Origin: Halobacillus salinus
Lineage (GTDB): Bacteria; Bacillota; Bacilli; Bacillales; Halobacillaceae
Direction: 5' to 3'
Assembly: GCF_004684905.1 (NCBI RefSeq)
Contig: NZ_SRJC01000001.1
Span: 620,001-684,000 of the forward strand
Length of the DNA: 64,000 nt
The notes below the pieces were generated by a model. It saw only the letters and a program-made list of their open reading frames with translations, did not search any database and was not told where the DNA came from. Both the position numbers and the translations under genes were made by a program. Shown in pieces: positions 28,782-35,616 of the stretch (position 1 is the first letter of the stretch; each line of letters starts with the position of its first letter).

Positions 28782-29300
28782 ATTAGCAAGGATAACATGA
28801 ACGTTAATGAAAAAATCCGTGCCCGTGAAGTCCGTCTGATCGACGTGAATGGGGAGCAGCTTGGAATCAAATCCCGTAACGAAGCGCTTGATATTGCTGC
28901 AAACGCAAATCTGGATCTAGTTATGGTCGCTCCAAATGCGAAACCTCCAGTTTGCCGCGTCATGGACTACGGAAAATACCGTTTCGAGCAACAGAAGAAA
29001 GAAAAAGAAGCTCGTAAGAAACAAACGGTCATTAAGGTGAAAGAAGTTCGCCTTAGCCCGAACATCGAAGAACACGACTTCAACACGAAATTGCGTAACG
29101 CACGCAAATTCCTATCTAAAGGCGACAAAGTGAAAGCATCTGTTCGTTTCCGCGGACGTGCAATCACCCACAAAGAATTGGGACAAGAAGTTCTTGAGCG
29201 TATGGCTGAAGAATGTAAAGATATTGCCCAAATCGAAACGAAGCCTAAGATGGAAGGTCGTAGTATGTTCCTAATGCTTGCTCCTCTCGCCGAGAAGTAA
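28782..29300 (+). CDS. infC: Translation initiation factor IF-3
   Basis: IF-3 keeps ribosomal subunits apart and checks the start codon. I place the start at the non-standard ATT 28782 (172 aa), because GGAGG at 28768-28772 is 9 bases upstream of it but 24 bases from the ATG at 28797. The coding sequence then begins with Ser-Lys-Asp after the initiator, like B. subtilis IF-3. The N-domain ([20 protein letters not shown]) and C-domain ([34 protein letters not shown]) are complete. AUU starts on infC are known from E. coli and Bacillus as a self-control device. It is first in the infC-rpmI-rplT operon. Confidence 0.95.
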   Translation: MSKDNMNVNEKIRAREVRLIDVNGEQLGIKSRNEALDIAANANLDLVMVAPNAKPPVCRVMDYGKYRFEQQKKEKEARKKQTVIKVKEVRLSPNIEEHDFNTKLRNARKFLSKGDKVKASVRFRGRAITHKELGQEVLERMAEECKDIAQIETKPKMEGRSMFLMLAPLAEK

Positions 29301-29330
29301 GAACTGAATCAGTAAAAGGAGGAAATTCAC

Positions 29331-29528
29331 ATGCCAAAAATGAAAACCCACAAAGGTTCTCAAAAACGCTTCAAAAAGACTGGAACAGGTAAGGTGAAAC
29401 GTTCTCACGCTTACACTAGCCACTTGTTCGCTAACAAATCTACGAAGCAAAAGCGTAAATTGCGTAAAGATGCACTAGTTTCTGCTGGAGACTACCGCCG
29501 CATCAAGCACATGCTTCCAAACGACTAA
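29331..29528 (+). CDS. rpmI: 50S ribosomal protein L35
   Basis: L35 is a small basic protein of the large ribosomal subunit. The 65-residue sequence has the family features: N-terminal [20 protein letters not shown], central [20 protein letters not shown] and the C-terminal [19 protein letters not shown] precedes the ATG at good spacing. It lies between infC and rplT in the usual operon, 30 bases after infC. Confidence 0.98.
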   Translation: MPKMKTHKGSQKRFKKTGTGKVKRSHAYTSHLFANKSTKQKRKLRKDALVSAGDYRRIKHMLPND

Positions 29529-29561
29529 TCATAGATAGAAACACATTTAGGAGGGATTACC

Positions 29562-29918
29562 ATGCCACGAGTAAAAGGTGGAACAGTGACACGTCAACGT
29601 CGTAACCGTGTCCTTAAACTAGCAAAAGGTTATTATGGTTCTAAGCACGCACTATTCAAAACTGCAAAACAACAAGTAATGAAATCAGGTCAGTATGCAT
29701 ACCGTGACCGTCGTCAGAAAAAACGTGATTTCCGTAAACTTTGGATCGCACGTATTAACGCTGCGGCACGTATGAACGACATTTCTTACAGCCGTATGAT
29801 GCACGGTCTTAAGCTTGCAGGTATCGAAATGAACCGTAAGATGCTAGCTGATCTTGCTGTGAATGACGCGCAAGGTTTCGCAAGCCTAGCAGAGCAAGCA
29901 AAAGCTGCTCTTAAATAA
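29562..29918 (+). CDS. rplT: 50S ribosomal protein L20
   Basis: L20 binds 23S rRNA early in large-subunit assembly and also represses its own operon through the leader RNA. The 118-residue protein begins [27 protein letters not shown]-like (basic, long N-terminal tail), continues with [20 protein letters not shown] and ends in the globular domain ([20 protein letters not shown]). The ATG follows AGGAGGG. A strong terminator follows the gene. Confidence 0.98.
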   Translation: MPRVKGGTVTRQRRNRVLKLAKGYYGSKHALFKTAKQQVMKSGQYAYRDRRQKKRDFRKLWIARINAAARMNDISYSRMMHGLKLAGIEMNRKMLADLAVNDAQGFASLAEQAKAALK

Positions 29919-29930
29919 TTTCAAAGAATT

Positions 29931-29965
29931 AAAGCCATTTCCGTTCGGTAGGAAATGGCTTTTTT
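29931..29965 (+). terminator. Terminator after rplT
   Basis: AAAGCCATTTCC and GGAAATGGCTTT are perfect 12-bp arms with an 8-base loop and a T-run. Confidence 0.92.
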
Positions 29966-29984
29966 CATATAGGAGGGAATTACT

Positions 29985-30263
29985 ATGCCGTTATGGGGAC
30001 TGATCCTGTTCACGTACTTTTCCGTTATGAATGTCACAATGTATATAATGATGTGGACTGACAAGCGAAGAGCTGTAGAAGAGAAATGGAGAATCAAAGA
30101 AAGAACTTTGTGGACCGTTGCTTTTCTTGGGGGAGCTGTAGGAGGCTGGCTTGCGATGCGACTGTTCCGACATAAAACCCAACATAAAGCGTTTGCGATC
30201 GGATTACCTGGCTTATCAATTGTGTACTTAACGATGTTATTGTTGTTAGAAGGGATGTTCTAG
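29985..30263 (+). CDS. ysdA: DUF1294 membrane protein YsdA
   Basis: This 92-residue membrane protein belongs to the DUF1294 family (B. subtilis ysdA), whose function is unknown. It has three hydrophobic segments at about residues 3-22, 41-58 and 70-90. The family motif lies in the middle: WRIKERTLWTVAFLGGAVGG followed by RHKTQHKAF. The ATG follows TAGGAGGG. The gene sits directly after rplT, as in B. subtilis, but behind a strong terminator, so it may be expressed at low level by readthrough. Confidence 0.9.
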   Translation: MPLWGLILFTYFSVMNVTMYIMMWTDKRRAVEEKWRIKERTLWTVAFLGGAVGGWLAMRLFRHKTQHKAFAIGLPGLSIVYLTMLLLLEGMF

Positions 30264-30307
30264 GGTTTAGACCTATCTCATAAGCTGTAGATAGGGAGGG
30301 GAGTGTA

Positions 30308-30883
30308 ATGGGCGAGACATCATCTGCAATCCTTCAATGGTTAGAACATCAGGGAGCCTTGGCACCACTCTTATTCATCGCCATCCACTTATTGCGTCCG
30401 TTATTATTTTTACCAGTCATGCTTGTGTGTATAACAGGCGGAGTTCTGTTTGGTCCAATCGCAGGAACCGCTTATTCCGTCGTCGGAACGATGTTATCGA
30501 GTCTGCTTTTTTACCGGACGATTCGCATACTTCCGTCAGGTTTCGAACGTTTGAGAGGGTTAAAGGAGAAATGGTTGAATAAGCATGCTCGACTCTCAGT
30601 CCAGCAAGTTGCAATTCTGCGTTTAGTGCCATTCATACATTTTCATTTACTTTCCTATTGTTTATTAGAGATCAGTGCCGACTTCAAGCAATATACGAAG
30701 TCATCCTTGTTTGCGAACTTCCCGCTTGCCGTCATCTATACATCTGTAGGCCAATGGATTTCACTGTTTTCCATACCGGCGATGGTCGTGTTCTCCGCTG
30801 GATTGGTCGGATTGTGTGTGTTGATCCGCAAAAAATACGAAGTCGTGCTTTGGAATGACTTTTTTCAAACGACCTCCTCTTAA
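30308..30883 (+). CDS. TVP38/TMEM64 (DedA-like) family membrane protein
   Basis: This 191-residue protein belongs to the SNARE-associated/VTT-domain family. It has hydrophobic segments at about residues 14-55, 58-80, 135-160 and 160-180. The family signature is visible: HLLRPLLFLPVMLVCITGGV, then FGPIAGTAYSVVGTMLSS, and the second half LRLVPFIHFHLLSYCLLEIS, where related proteins have a proline-containing re-entrant loop. The ATG follows GGGAGGGGAG. B. subtilis carries a similar gene, ytxB, between dnaI and ytxC; that place is empty here, so this copy may be the displaced counterpart. Its substrate is unknown; some VTT proteins move phospholipids. Confidence 0.82.
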   Translation: MGETSSAILQWLEHQGALAPLLFIAIHLLRPLLFLPVMLVCITGGVLFGPIAGTAYSVVGTMLSSLLFYRTIRILPSGFERLRGLKEKWLNKHARLSVQQVAILRLVPFIHFHLLSYCLLEISADFKQYTKSSLFANFPLAVIYTSVGQWISLFSIPAMVVFSAGLVGLCVLIRKKYEVVLWNDFFQTTSS

Positions 30884-30899
30884 AAGGGATAGTTCAAGT

Positions 30900-30926
30900 G
30901 CTCCTGCATTGTTGCGGGAGCTTTTT
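30900..30926 (+). terminator. Terminator after TVP38-type gene
   Basis: GCTCCTGC and GCGGGAGC pair (one G-U) around a 6-base loop, followed by TTTTT. Confidence 0.75.
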
Positions 30927-30942
30927 GTATGGAAAAGCACAT

Positions 30943-30981
30943 AAAAAAATCAGAAAGAATGGGAAGCCCTCCTTTCTGATT
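30943..30981 (-). terminator. Terminator after ysdB (minus strand)
   Basis: Read on the minus strand, ATCAGAAAG and CTTTCTGAT form a stem followed by seven T. It ends the convergent ysdB transcript. Confidence 0.8.
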
Positions 30982-30992
30982 CTTAACAGGGT

Positions 30993-31394
30993 TTAATGAT
31001 CGTCTTTCACTGGAGTGATCATTAAGCGGTTGATAGGGTATTTCCATTCAATGGATGTGTAAGGGTAGCGCATGAGTATTTCTTGTTCCATGAAATATAA
31101 GTCCTCCCGCTCTAGTCCTTGTAGCTGCTGTGGGTCCTGTGCGCTGACATAAACGGTAACAACCTCAAATGCATGATCGGTTGTCCCTAAGTATTTCTCA
31201 CCGACAAAATCATACCCTTTATACGTCATGAGGAAGTTCTGTTTCGTATTTTCTTTGTTGTCATGGAAATAAAATTCCTTTTGTTCCCTTGCAACGTCTA
31301 ATTTGCGCTTTGGATTCACGATGAACCGATAAGCAGTGTAGATCAGGAAGGCCAGGGCGATAAGGAGTAATAGCCGAAATAATACGATAATCAT
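30993..31394 (-). CDS. ysdB: YsdB-like membrane-anchored protein
   Basis: This 133-residue protein matches B. subtilis YsdB in size, topology and position. It has one N-terminal membrane helix (about residues 3-24, VLFRLLLLIALAFLIYTAYRF), then a soluble domain, EKYLGTTDHAFEVVTVYVSA and YPYTSIEWKYPINRLMITP. Its function is unknown. Upstream on the minus strand lies an ECF-sigma-type promoter, TGAAAC and CGTA, 17 bases apart; B. subtilis ysdB belongs to the sigma-W envelope-stress regulon, which fits. It is transcribed divergently from the dUTPase gene. Confidence 0.82.
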   Translation of the reverse strand: MIIVLFRLLLLIALAFLIYTAYRFIVNPKRKLDVAREQKEFYFHDNKENTKQNFLMTYKGYDFVGEKYLGTTDHAFEVVTVYVSAQDPQQLQGLEREDLYFMEQEILMRYPYTSIEWKYPINRLMITPVKDDH

Positions 31395-31430
31395 CTGTTT
31401 GTCCCCCTACATCTGGGTTATTAGCATACA

Positions 31431-31457
31431 TACGTTTCAGCGTGTCGTTTTGTTTCA
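31431..31457 (-). promoter_or_regulatory. ECF-sigma (sigma-W-like) promoter of ysdB
   Basis: On the minus strand, TGAAAC (31457-31452) and CGTA (31434-31431) are separated by 17 bases. The sigma-W consensus is TGAAAC-N16-CGTA, so the elements are exact and the spacer is one base long. The predicted leader is about 30 bases. Confidence 0.55.
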
Positions 31458-31504
31458 AAAAATGATACATTTATAGAAGAAATTTATTAAAAGGAGTGGT
31501 GGAT

Positions 31505-31987
31505 GTGAACTGGGGTACGTTGTATGAGATGCAGCAACAGCTTGACCACTATATAGAAGAAACTCATAATCTCCCGAAGGCGGCAAATGTAAAAGAGAAA
31601 ACCTTGGCGCTGTTAGTGGAACTTGGGGAACTTGCGAATGAAACGCGCTGCTTTAAGTTTTGGAGTCTGAAAGGGCCGAGTGATGGGGAGACGATATTAG
31701 AAGAATACGTAGATGGTCTCCATTTCTTGCTGTCAATAGGTTTAGACCTAGAGATGCGCTATCAACCTCAACCGTTGGAGAGCTACGAGCAATTGACAAC
31801 CGGATTCCTCGCAACTTATGCAGCAATTGATGCGTTCCAGAAATCTCAGGATTTAACTAGTTATCAGACCATGTTCACAAGCTTTCTACGTTTGGGCCAG
31901 ACACTTGGGTTTGAAGAAAAAGGTATAATGAATGCCTACTATGCTAAGAATGAAGTGAATTACCAGCGTCAGGAGGAGGGCTACTGA
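31505..31987 (+). CDS. Dimeric dUTP diphosphatase (MazG-like fold)
   Basis: This protein hydrolyses dUTP to dUMP and keeps uracil out of DNA. It belongs to the all-alpha dimeric dUTPase family found in Bacilli and phages. Metal-binding motifs are ELGELANETRCFKFWS in helix 2 and EEYVDGLHFLLSIGLDL in helix 4. The protein is about 160 aa from GTG 31505, which has AAGGAG 8 bases upstream; GTG codons at 31496 and 31499 overlap that site. It stands between ysdB and the M42 peptidase, a place not occupied by a dUTPase in B. subtilis. No phage-like neighbours are seen. Confidence 0.88.
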   Translation: MNWGTLYEMQQQLDHYIEETHNLPKAANVKEKTLALLVELGELANETRCFKFWSLKGPSDGETILEEYVDGLHFLLSIGLDLEMRYQPQPLESYEQLTTGFLATYAAIDAFQKSQDLTSYQTMFTSFLRLGQTLGFEEKGIMNAYYAKNEVNYQRQEEGY

Positions 31988-31996
31988 GCCCTTTCT

Positions 31997-32025
31997 TTGT
32001 GAAATCGCTTTAAACATATTATAAT
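31997..32025 (+). promoter_or_regulatory. Sigma-A promoter of the M42 peptidase gene
   Basis: TTGTGA (31997-32002) and TATAAT (32020-32025) are 17 bases apart, directly upstream of a strong ribosome site. Confidence 0.65.
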
Positions 32026-32059
32026 AGAAGATGGATTTCAAAAGGAGGATGGAGTACAT

Positions 32060-33145
32060 ATGTTCAAAAAAGATGAAACGTTAACGATGCTGAAAGACTT
32101 AACGGACGCTAAAGGTGTACCGGGTAATGAAAAAGAAGCTCGTGATGTCATGAAAAAGTACATTTCTCCGTATGCGGATGAAGTGTTCACTGATAACCTT
32201 GGGAGCTTGATTGCTAAGAAAGTCGGAAATAAAAAGGGACCAAGCGTCATGGTTGCCGGCCACTTAGACGAAGTAGGCTTTATGGTTACTCGTATTGATG
32301 ACAATGGCTATCTTTATTTCCAACCTGTAGGCGGCTGGTGGAGTCAGGTTATGCTTGCACAGCGCGTGACGATTATGACGCGCAATGGAGATCTTACTGG
32401 AATCATCGGTTCCAAGCCACCGCACATTTTGCCACCAGAACAGCGTAAGAAGGCTGTTGAAATCAAAGACATGTTCATTGATATCGGTGCGTCAAGTCGT
32501 GAGGAAGCGGAAGAATTCGGAGTGAAACCAGGTGATTCTGTAGTACCGTACTTCGAATTCACTCAAATGAAGAACGAGAAAATGCTTCTAGCGAAAGCTT
32601 GGGACAACCGTATCGGCTGTGCTATTGCGATCGAAGTATTGAAACGCTTGAAAGGCGAGAAGCACCCGAACGTTGTATATGGTGTAGGTACGGTTCAAGA
32701 AGAAGTGGGTCTTCGTGGTGCGCGTACGGCAGCAAACATGATCAACCCGGATATCGCTTTCGGAGTTGACGTAGGGATTGCCGGGGATACACCGGGCGTT
32801 TCTGACAAAGACGCTTCCAGTAAGATGGGTAAAGGCCCTCAAATCATCCTTTACGATGCGTCTATGGTGTCACACAAAGGTCTTCGTGACTTTGTAACGG
32901 ACACAGCAGATGAGAAAGAGATTCCATACCAGTTCGATTCTCTTGCTGGTGGAGGAACGGACTCAGGTGCTATCCACTTGAGCCATGATGGTGTACCAGC
33001 GCTTTCGATTACGATTGCGACTCGTTACATCCACTCTCACGCAGCGATGCTTCACCGTGATGATTTTGATAATGCGGTTCAATTGATCGTTGAAGTCATC
33101 AAAGGACTAGATGCAGATAAGGTAAATGAAATCACATTCAATTGA
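32060..33145 (+). CDS. ysdC: M42 family metallo-aminopeptidase
   Basis: This is an M42 (glutamyl aminopeptidase/endoglucanase-like) peptidase, a large cytoplasmic oligomer that trims short peptides. The 361-residue protein has the metal ligands of the family: [13 protein letters not shown] (His and the catalytic Asp), KAWDNRIGC (bridging Asp), [11 protein letters not shown] (catalytic base and ligand Glu), [11 protein letters not shown] and [11 protein letters not shown]. The ATG follows AAAAGGAGGATGG. It corresponds to B. subtilis ysdC in the ysd cluster. It is a single gene with its own promoter and terminator. Confidence 0.95.
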   Translation: MFKKDETLTMLKDLTDAKGVPGNEKEARDVMKKYISPYADEVFTDNLGSLIAKKVGNKKGPSVMVAGHLDEVGFMVTRIDDNGYLYFQPVGGWWSQVMLAQRVTIMTRNGDLTGIIGSKPPHILPPEQRKKAVEIKDMFIDIGASSREEAEEFGVKPGDSVVPYFEFTQMKNEKMLLAKAWDNRIGCAIAIEVLKRLKGEKHPNVVYGVGTVQEEVGLRGARTAANMINPDIAFGVDVGIAGDTPGVSDKDASSKMGKGPQIILYDASMVSHKGLRDFVTDTADEKEIPYQFDSLAGGGTDSGAIHLSHDGVPALSITIATRYIHSHAAMLHRDDFDNAVQLIVEVIKGLDADKVNEITFN

Positions 33146-33153
33146 TTGATAAG

Positions 33154-33190
33154 AAAAAAGCCAGCCCGACGATGCGGGTTGGCTTTTTTT
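33154..33190. terminator. Bidirectional terminator between M42 peptidase gene and sspI
   Basis: AAAAAAGCCAGCCCG and CGGGTTGGCTTTTTT are 15-bp arms with one G-U pair. A-run on the left and T-run on the right let it serve both convergent genes. It overlaps the sspI stop codon. Confidence 0.9.
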
Positions 33191-33401
33191 ACATTTGTTT
33201 AAGGCTGTTTTCAAGAGTGTCGAGGATCTCTTGGTGCTCCTGGTCATCAGAATTTTCCCATAGCAGTTCGAAGAAGACTCCTAAACCTGGAAGCATTTTT
33301 TCTTCCCCTTTTTGCAAAGCGTCGTCAATCGTTGCTTGTAGTTGTTGGGCATCATGGCCACTTACATTTTGCAAAATTGCTTGTCTTAAGTTTAAGTTCA
33401 T
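33189..33401 (-). CDS. sspI: Small acid-soluble spore protein SspI
   Basis: SspI is a minor small acid-soluble protein found in the spore core. From the ATG at 33401 (minus strand) the protein has 70 residues and matches the family: [20 protein letters not shown], then a middle helix, [14 protein letters not shown], and an acidic end ([20 protein letters not shown]). AAAGGAG lies upstream at good spacing. The open frame continues far upstream, but those residues are unrelated. In B. subtilis sspI is adjacent to ysgA, as here. A sigma-G promoter is expected but I could not identify it with confidence. Confidence 0.92.
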   Translation of the reverse strand: MNLNLRQAILQNVSGHDAQQLQATIDDALQKGEEKMLPGLGVFFELLWENSDDQEHQEILDTLENSLKQM

Positions 33402-33444
33402 GTTGTACGCTCCTTTCTCGTTCATGTTTTCATTCTGTATTAGT

Positions 33445-33474
33445 TTGACCAAACTGTTAGCGTGTATGTATGAT
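33445..33474 (+). promoter_or_regulatory. Sigma-A promoter of ysgA
   Basis: TTGACC (33445-33450) and TATGAT (33469-33474) are separated by 18 bases, about 25 bases ahead of the ysgA ribosome site. Confidence 0.6.
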
Positions 33475-33507
33475 GTATAAGAAATGAATGAAAAATGAGG
33501 GACAGAG

Positions 33508-34242
33508 ATGATTACATCCGTACAAAACCAAAAAGTGAAAGAATGGAAAAAACTACATAAACGAAAGTACCGAAACAAGGAAAACGTCTTTCTTGTAGAA
33601 GGGCACCACCTCGTGGAAGAAGTATTAAAAAGTGACTTTACAGTAAAAGAGTTAATTGTCCGTGAAGGCACCGATTTAGAGATACCTGAAAATATTTCGG
33701 CGACGGAAGTGAGTGAGCAAGTATTTGCAGCGATTGCCGAAACGGAGACACCTCAAGGAATGGCAGCTGTCGTTGAACAAATGGCTATTCCCTATGAGCC
33801 TGGGAAGAGAACGCTAATTGTTGATGCTGTACAGGATCCTGGAAACTTAGGGACGATGATTCGTACAGCTGACGCAGCAGGGTTCGATGCTGTCATACTT
33901 GGAAAAGGCACTGTTGATCCATATAACGATAAGGTAATCAGAGCGACCCAAGGTTCTCTATTCCATATCCCCTTTTTCCAAGGTGAGATGGATGAATATG
34001 TTGCGCAGTTGAAGAGTTCCGGAGCGAGCATTTGGGCTTCTACGCTCACAGGTGCTACACCGTTCCAAGAATTGAAGTCGCCTGACCAAGTGGCACTCAT
34101 TGTGGGGAATGAAGGACAAGGCATTAGCGAAGCGGCGGAAGACCTTGCAGATGAACGGGTGTACATCCCGATATATGGACAGGCAGAATCCTTGAATGTT
34201 GCCATTGCTTCAGCTGTATTGATGTATCATTTGCGAAGCTAG
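33508..34242 (+). CDS. ysgA: TrmH/SpoU family RNA methyltransferase
   Basis: This is a SAM-dependent 2'-O-ribose methyltransferase of the SPOUT class acting on rRNA or tRNA; the exact target is not shown by the sequence. The 244-residue protein has an N-terminal substrate-binding domain (residues 1-90, [20 protein letters not shown]) and the knotted catalytic domain. Motif 1 is [17 protein letters not shown], motif 2 [10 protein letters not shown] and motif 3 [19 protein letters not shown]. It is B. subtilis ysgA, upstream of pheST. The ATG follows GGGACAGAG. Confidence 0.93.
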   Translation: MITSVQNQKVKEWKKLHKRKYRNKENVFLVEGHHLVEEVLKSDFTVKELIVREGTDLEIPENISATEVSEQVFAAIAETETPQGMAAVVEQMAIPYEPGKRTLIVDAVQDPGNLGTMIRTADAAGFDAVILGKGTVDPYNDKVIRATQGSLFHIPFFQGEMDEYVAQLKSSGASIWASTLTGATPFQELKSPDQVALIVGNEGQGISEAAEDLADERVYIPIYGQAESLNVAIASAVLMYHLRS

Positions 34243-34262
34243 GCTTGCAAATTCAATCGTTC

Positions 34263-34290
34263 TTGACTATAATTTATAACGAGTTATAAC
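34263..34290 (+). promoter_or_regulatory. Sigma-A promoter of pheST
   Basis: TTGACT (34263-34268) and TATAAC (34285-34290) are 16 bases apart and directly precede the T-box leader. Confidence 0.7.
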
Positions 34291-34297
34291 ACATATA

Positions 34298-34545
34298 CGT
34301 AAATGCTTTGAAAGAGCAAAGTAAATCGTTGCAGCATCGATCCAGGAAGGAAGCATCATAGACTGGGAGTGCTTCCATCGTGGCAATGATTGAAATTTCA
34401 CTCTGGAGCTGATCTGACAGATCCGGTCTTCTGGCCGTTATTCAAACCAAAGTGGACACACGTGTCGTGTGTCAACAAGGGTGGTACCGCGAAACGAAAT
34501 GACAAGTCTCGTCCCTTTTTACAGGGATGGGGCTTTTTTTATTTT
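34298..34545 (+). promoter_or_regulatory. T-box riboswitch upstream of pheST (phenylalanyl-tRNA)
   Basis: The leader has a stem-I region, the specifier TTC at 34397-34399 (phenylalanine), the conserved CTGGAGC after it, and a textbook T-box AAGGGTGGTACCGCG at 34477-34491. The TGGT of the antiterminator fits a tRNA-Phe discriminator base A. A terminator follows at 34504-34540. Uncharged tRNA-Phe should stabilise the antiterminator and switch on pheST. This accounts for the gene-free stretch 34243-34566. Confidence 0.95.
34504..34540 (+). terminator. Attenuator terminator of the pheST T-box
   Basis: A hairpin with AAGTCTCGTCCC on the left and GGGATGGGGCTT on the right is followed by T7. Its left arm lies just after the T-box sequence, as expected for competition. 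Confidence 0.88.
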
Positions 34546-34566
34546 TCTTAAAGGAGGAAAACACAG

Positions 34567-35601
34567 ATGAAGGAACGTTTAGAGCAGTTGAAGCAAGAAG
34601 CGCTGCAAAAAGTCGACCAAGCGACAGATGTCCAGGGCTTGAAAGATGTACGAGTTGAGTACTTAGGGAAAAAGGGGCCAATCACCGAGGTTCTTCGAGG
34701 CATGGGAAAATTGTCCAAAGAAGAGCGTCCTGTCATCGGACAGTTAGCCAATGAAGTACGGGAAAGTATTGCTGAAGCAATCGATTCTAAGCAGTCTCGT
34801 TTAGAAGACGAAGCACTTGAGAAACAATTGGAAGAGGAAAGCATTGATGTGACACTTCCTGGGCGTCCTGTACAAGTAGGGGGACCGCACCTTCTTACGA
34901 GCATTGTCGAAGAAATCGAGGACTTGTTCATCGGTATGGGCTTTGAAATCAAAGAAGGACCAGAAGTGGAAACCGACTATTATAACTTCGAGGCATTGAA
35001 CCTGCCGAAAGGTCACCCTGCACGTGATATGCAGGATTCTTTCTACGTAACAGAGGAGCTTCTTATGCGTACCCACACGTCACCAGTTCAAGCACGTACA
35101 ATGGGGCAGAAGAATGGACAAGAGCCTGTTAAAATGATTTGTCCAGGTAAAGTGTATCGTCGTGATACAGATGATGCGACACACTCTCACCAGTTTACGC
35201 AAATGGAAGGACTTCTGGTCGATAAAGATGTCCGCATGAGTGATTTGAAAGGGGTCTTGAATACATTCGCGAAGCAAATGTTCGGGGAAGATCGTGATAT
35301 CCGCCTACGTCCTAGTTTCTTCCCATTCACAGAGCCTTCTGTTGAAATGGATATTTCTTGTAAAATGTGCGGTGGCGAAGGTTGTTCAGTCTGTAAACAA
35401 ACAGGCTGGATCGAGATACTCGGGGCCGGTATGGTTCACCCGAACGTTCTTGAAATGGCAGGGTATGACCCAGAAGAATACTCAGGGTTTGCTTTCGGAA
35501 TGGGGCCTGAGCGTATCGCAATGCTGAAGTATGGTGTGGATGACATTCGCCACTTCTATACGAACGATTCCAGATTCTTAAAGCAATACCATAAAGCCTA
35601 A
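34567..35601 (+). CDS. pheS: Phenylalanine-tRNA ligase alpha subunit
   Basis: PheS carries the class II catalytic centre of the alpha2-beta2 synthetase. The 344-residue protein has an N-terminal coiled-coil arm (residues 1-85, [20 protein letters not shown]) that contacts tRNA, and the catalytic core. Core signatures are [40 protein letters not shown] as motif 2, and [14 protein letters not shown] as motif 3. A cysteine cluster [16 protein letters not shown] is also present. It is translated with pheT, 15 bases downstream, under T-box control. Confidence 0.98.
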   Translation: MKERLEQLKQEALQKVDQATDVQGLKDVRVEYLGKKGPITEVLRGMGKLSKEERPVIGQLANEVRESIAEAIDSKQSRLEDEALEKQLEEESIDVTLPGRPVQVGGPHLLTSIVEEIEDLFIGMGFEIKEGPEVETDYYNFEALNLPKGHPARDMQDSFYVTEELLMRTHTSPVQARTMGQKNGQEPVKMICPGKVYRRDTDDATHSHQFTQMEGLLVDKDVRMSDLKGVLNTFAKQMFGEDRDIRLRPSFFPFTEPSVEMDISCKMCGGEGCSVCKQTGWIEILGAGMVHPNVLEMAGYDPEEYSGFAFGMGPERIAMLKYGVDDIRHFYTNDSRFLKQYHKA

Positions 35602-35616
35602 AGGAGGAGATCATAG

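Noticed and set aside
33142-33480. 112-codon plus-strand frame opposite sspI
   Set aside because: It is antisense to a clearly recognised spore protein and runs through the bidirectional terminator.
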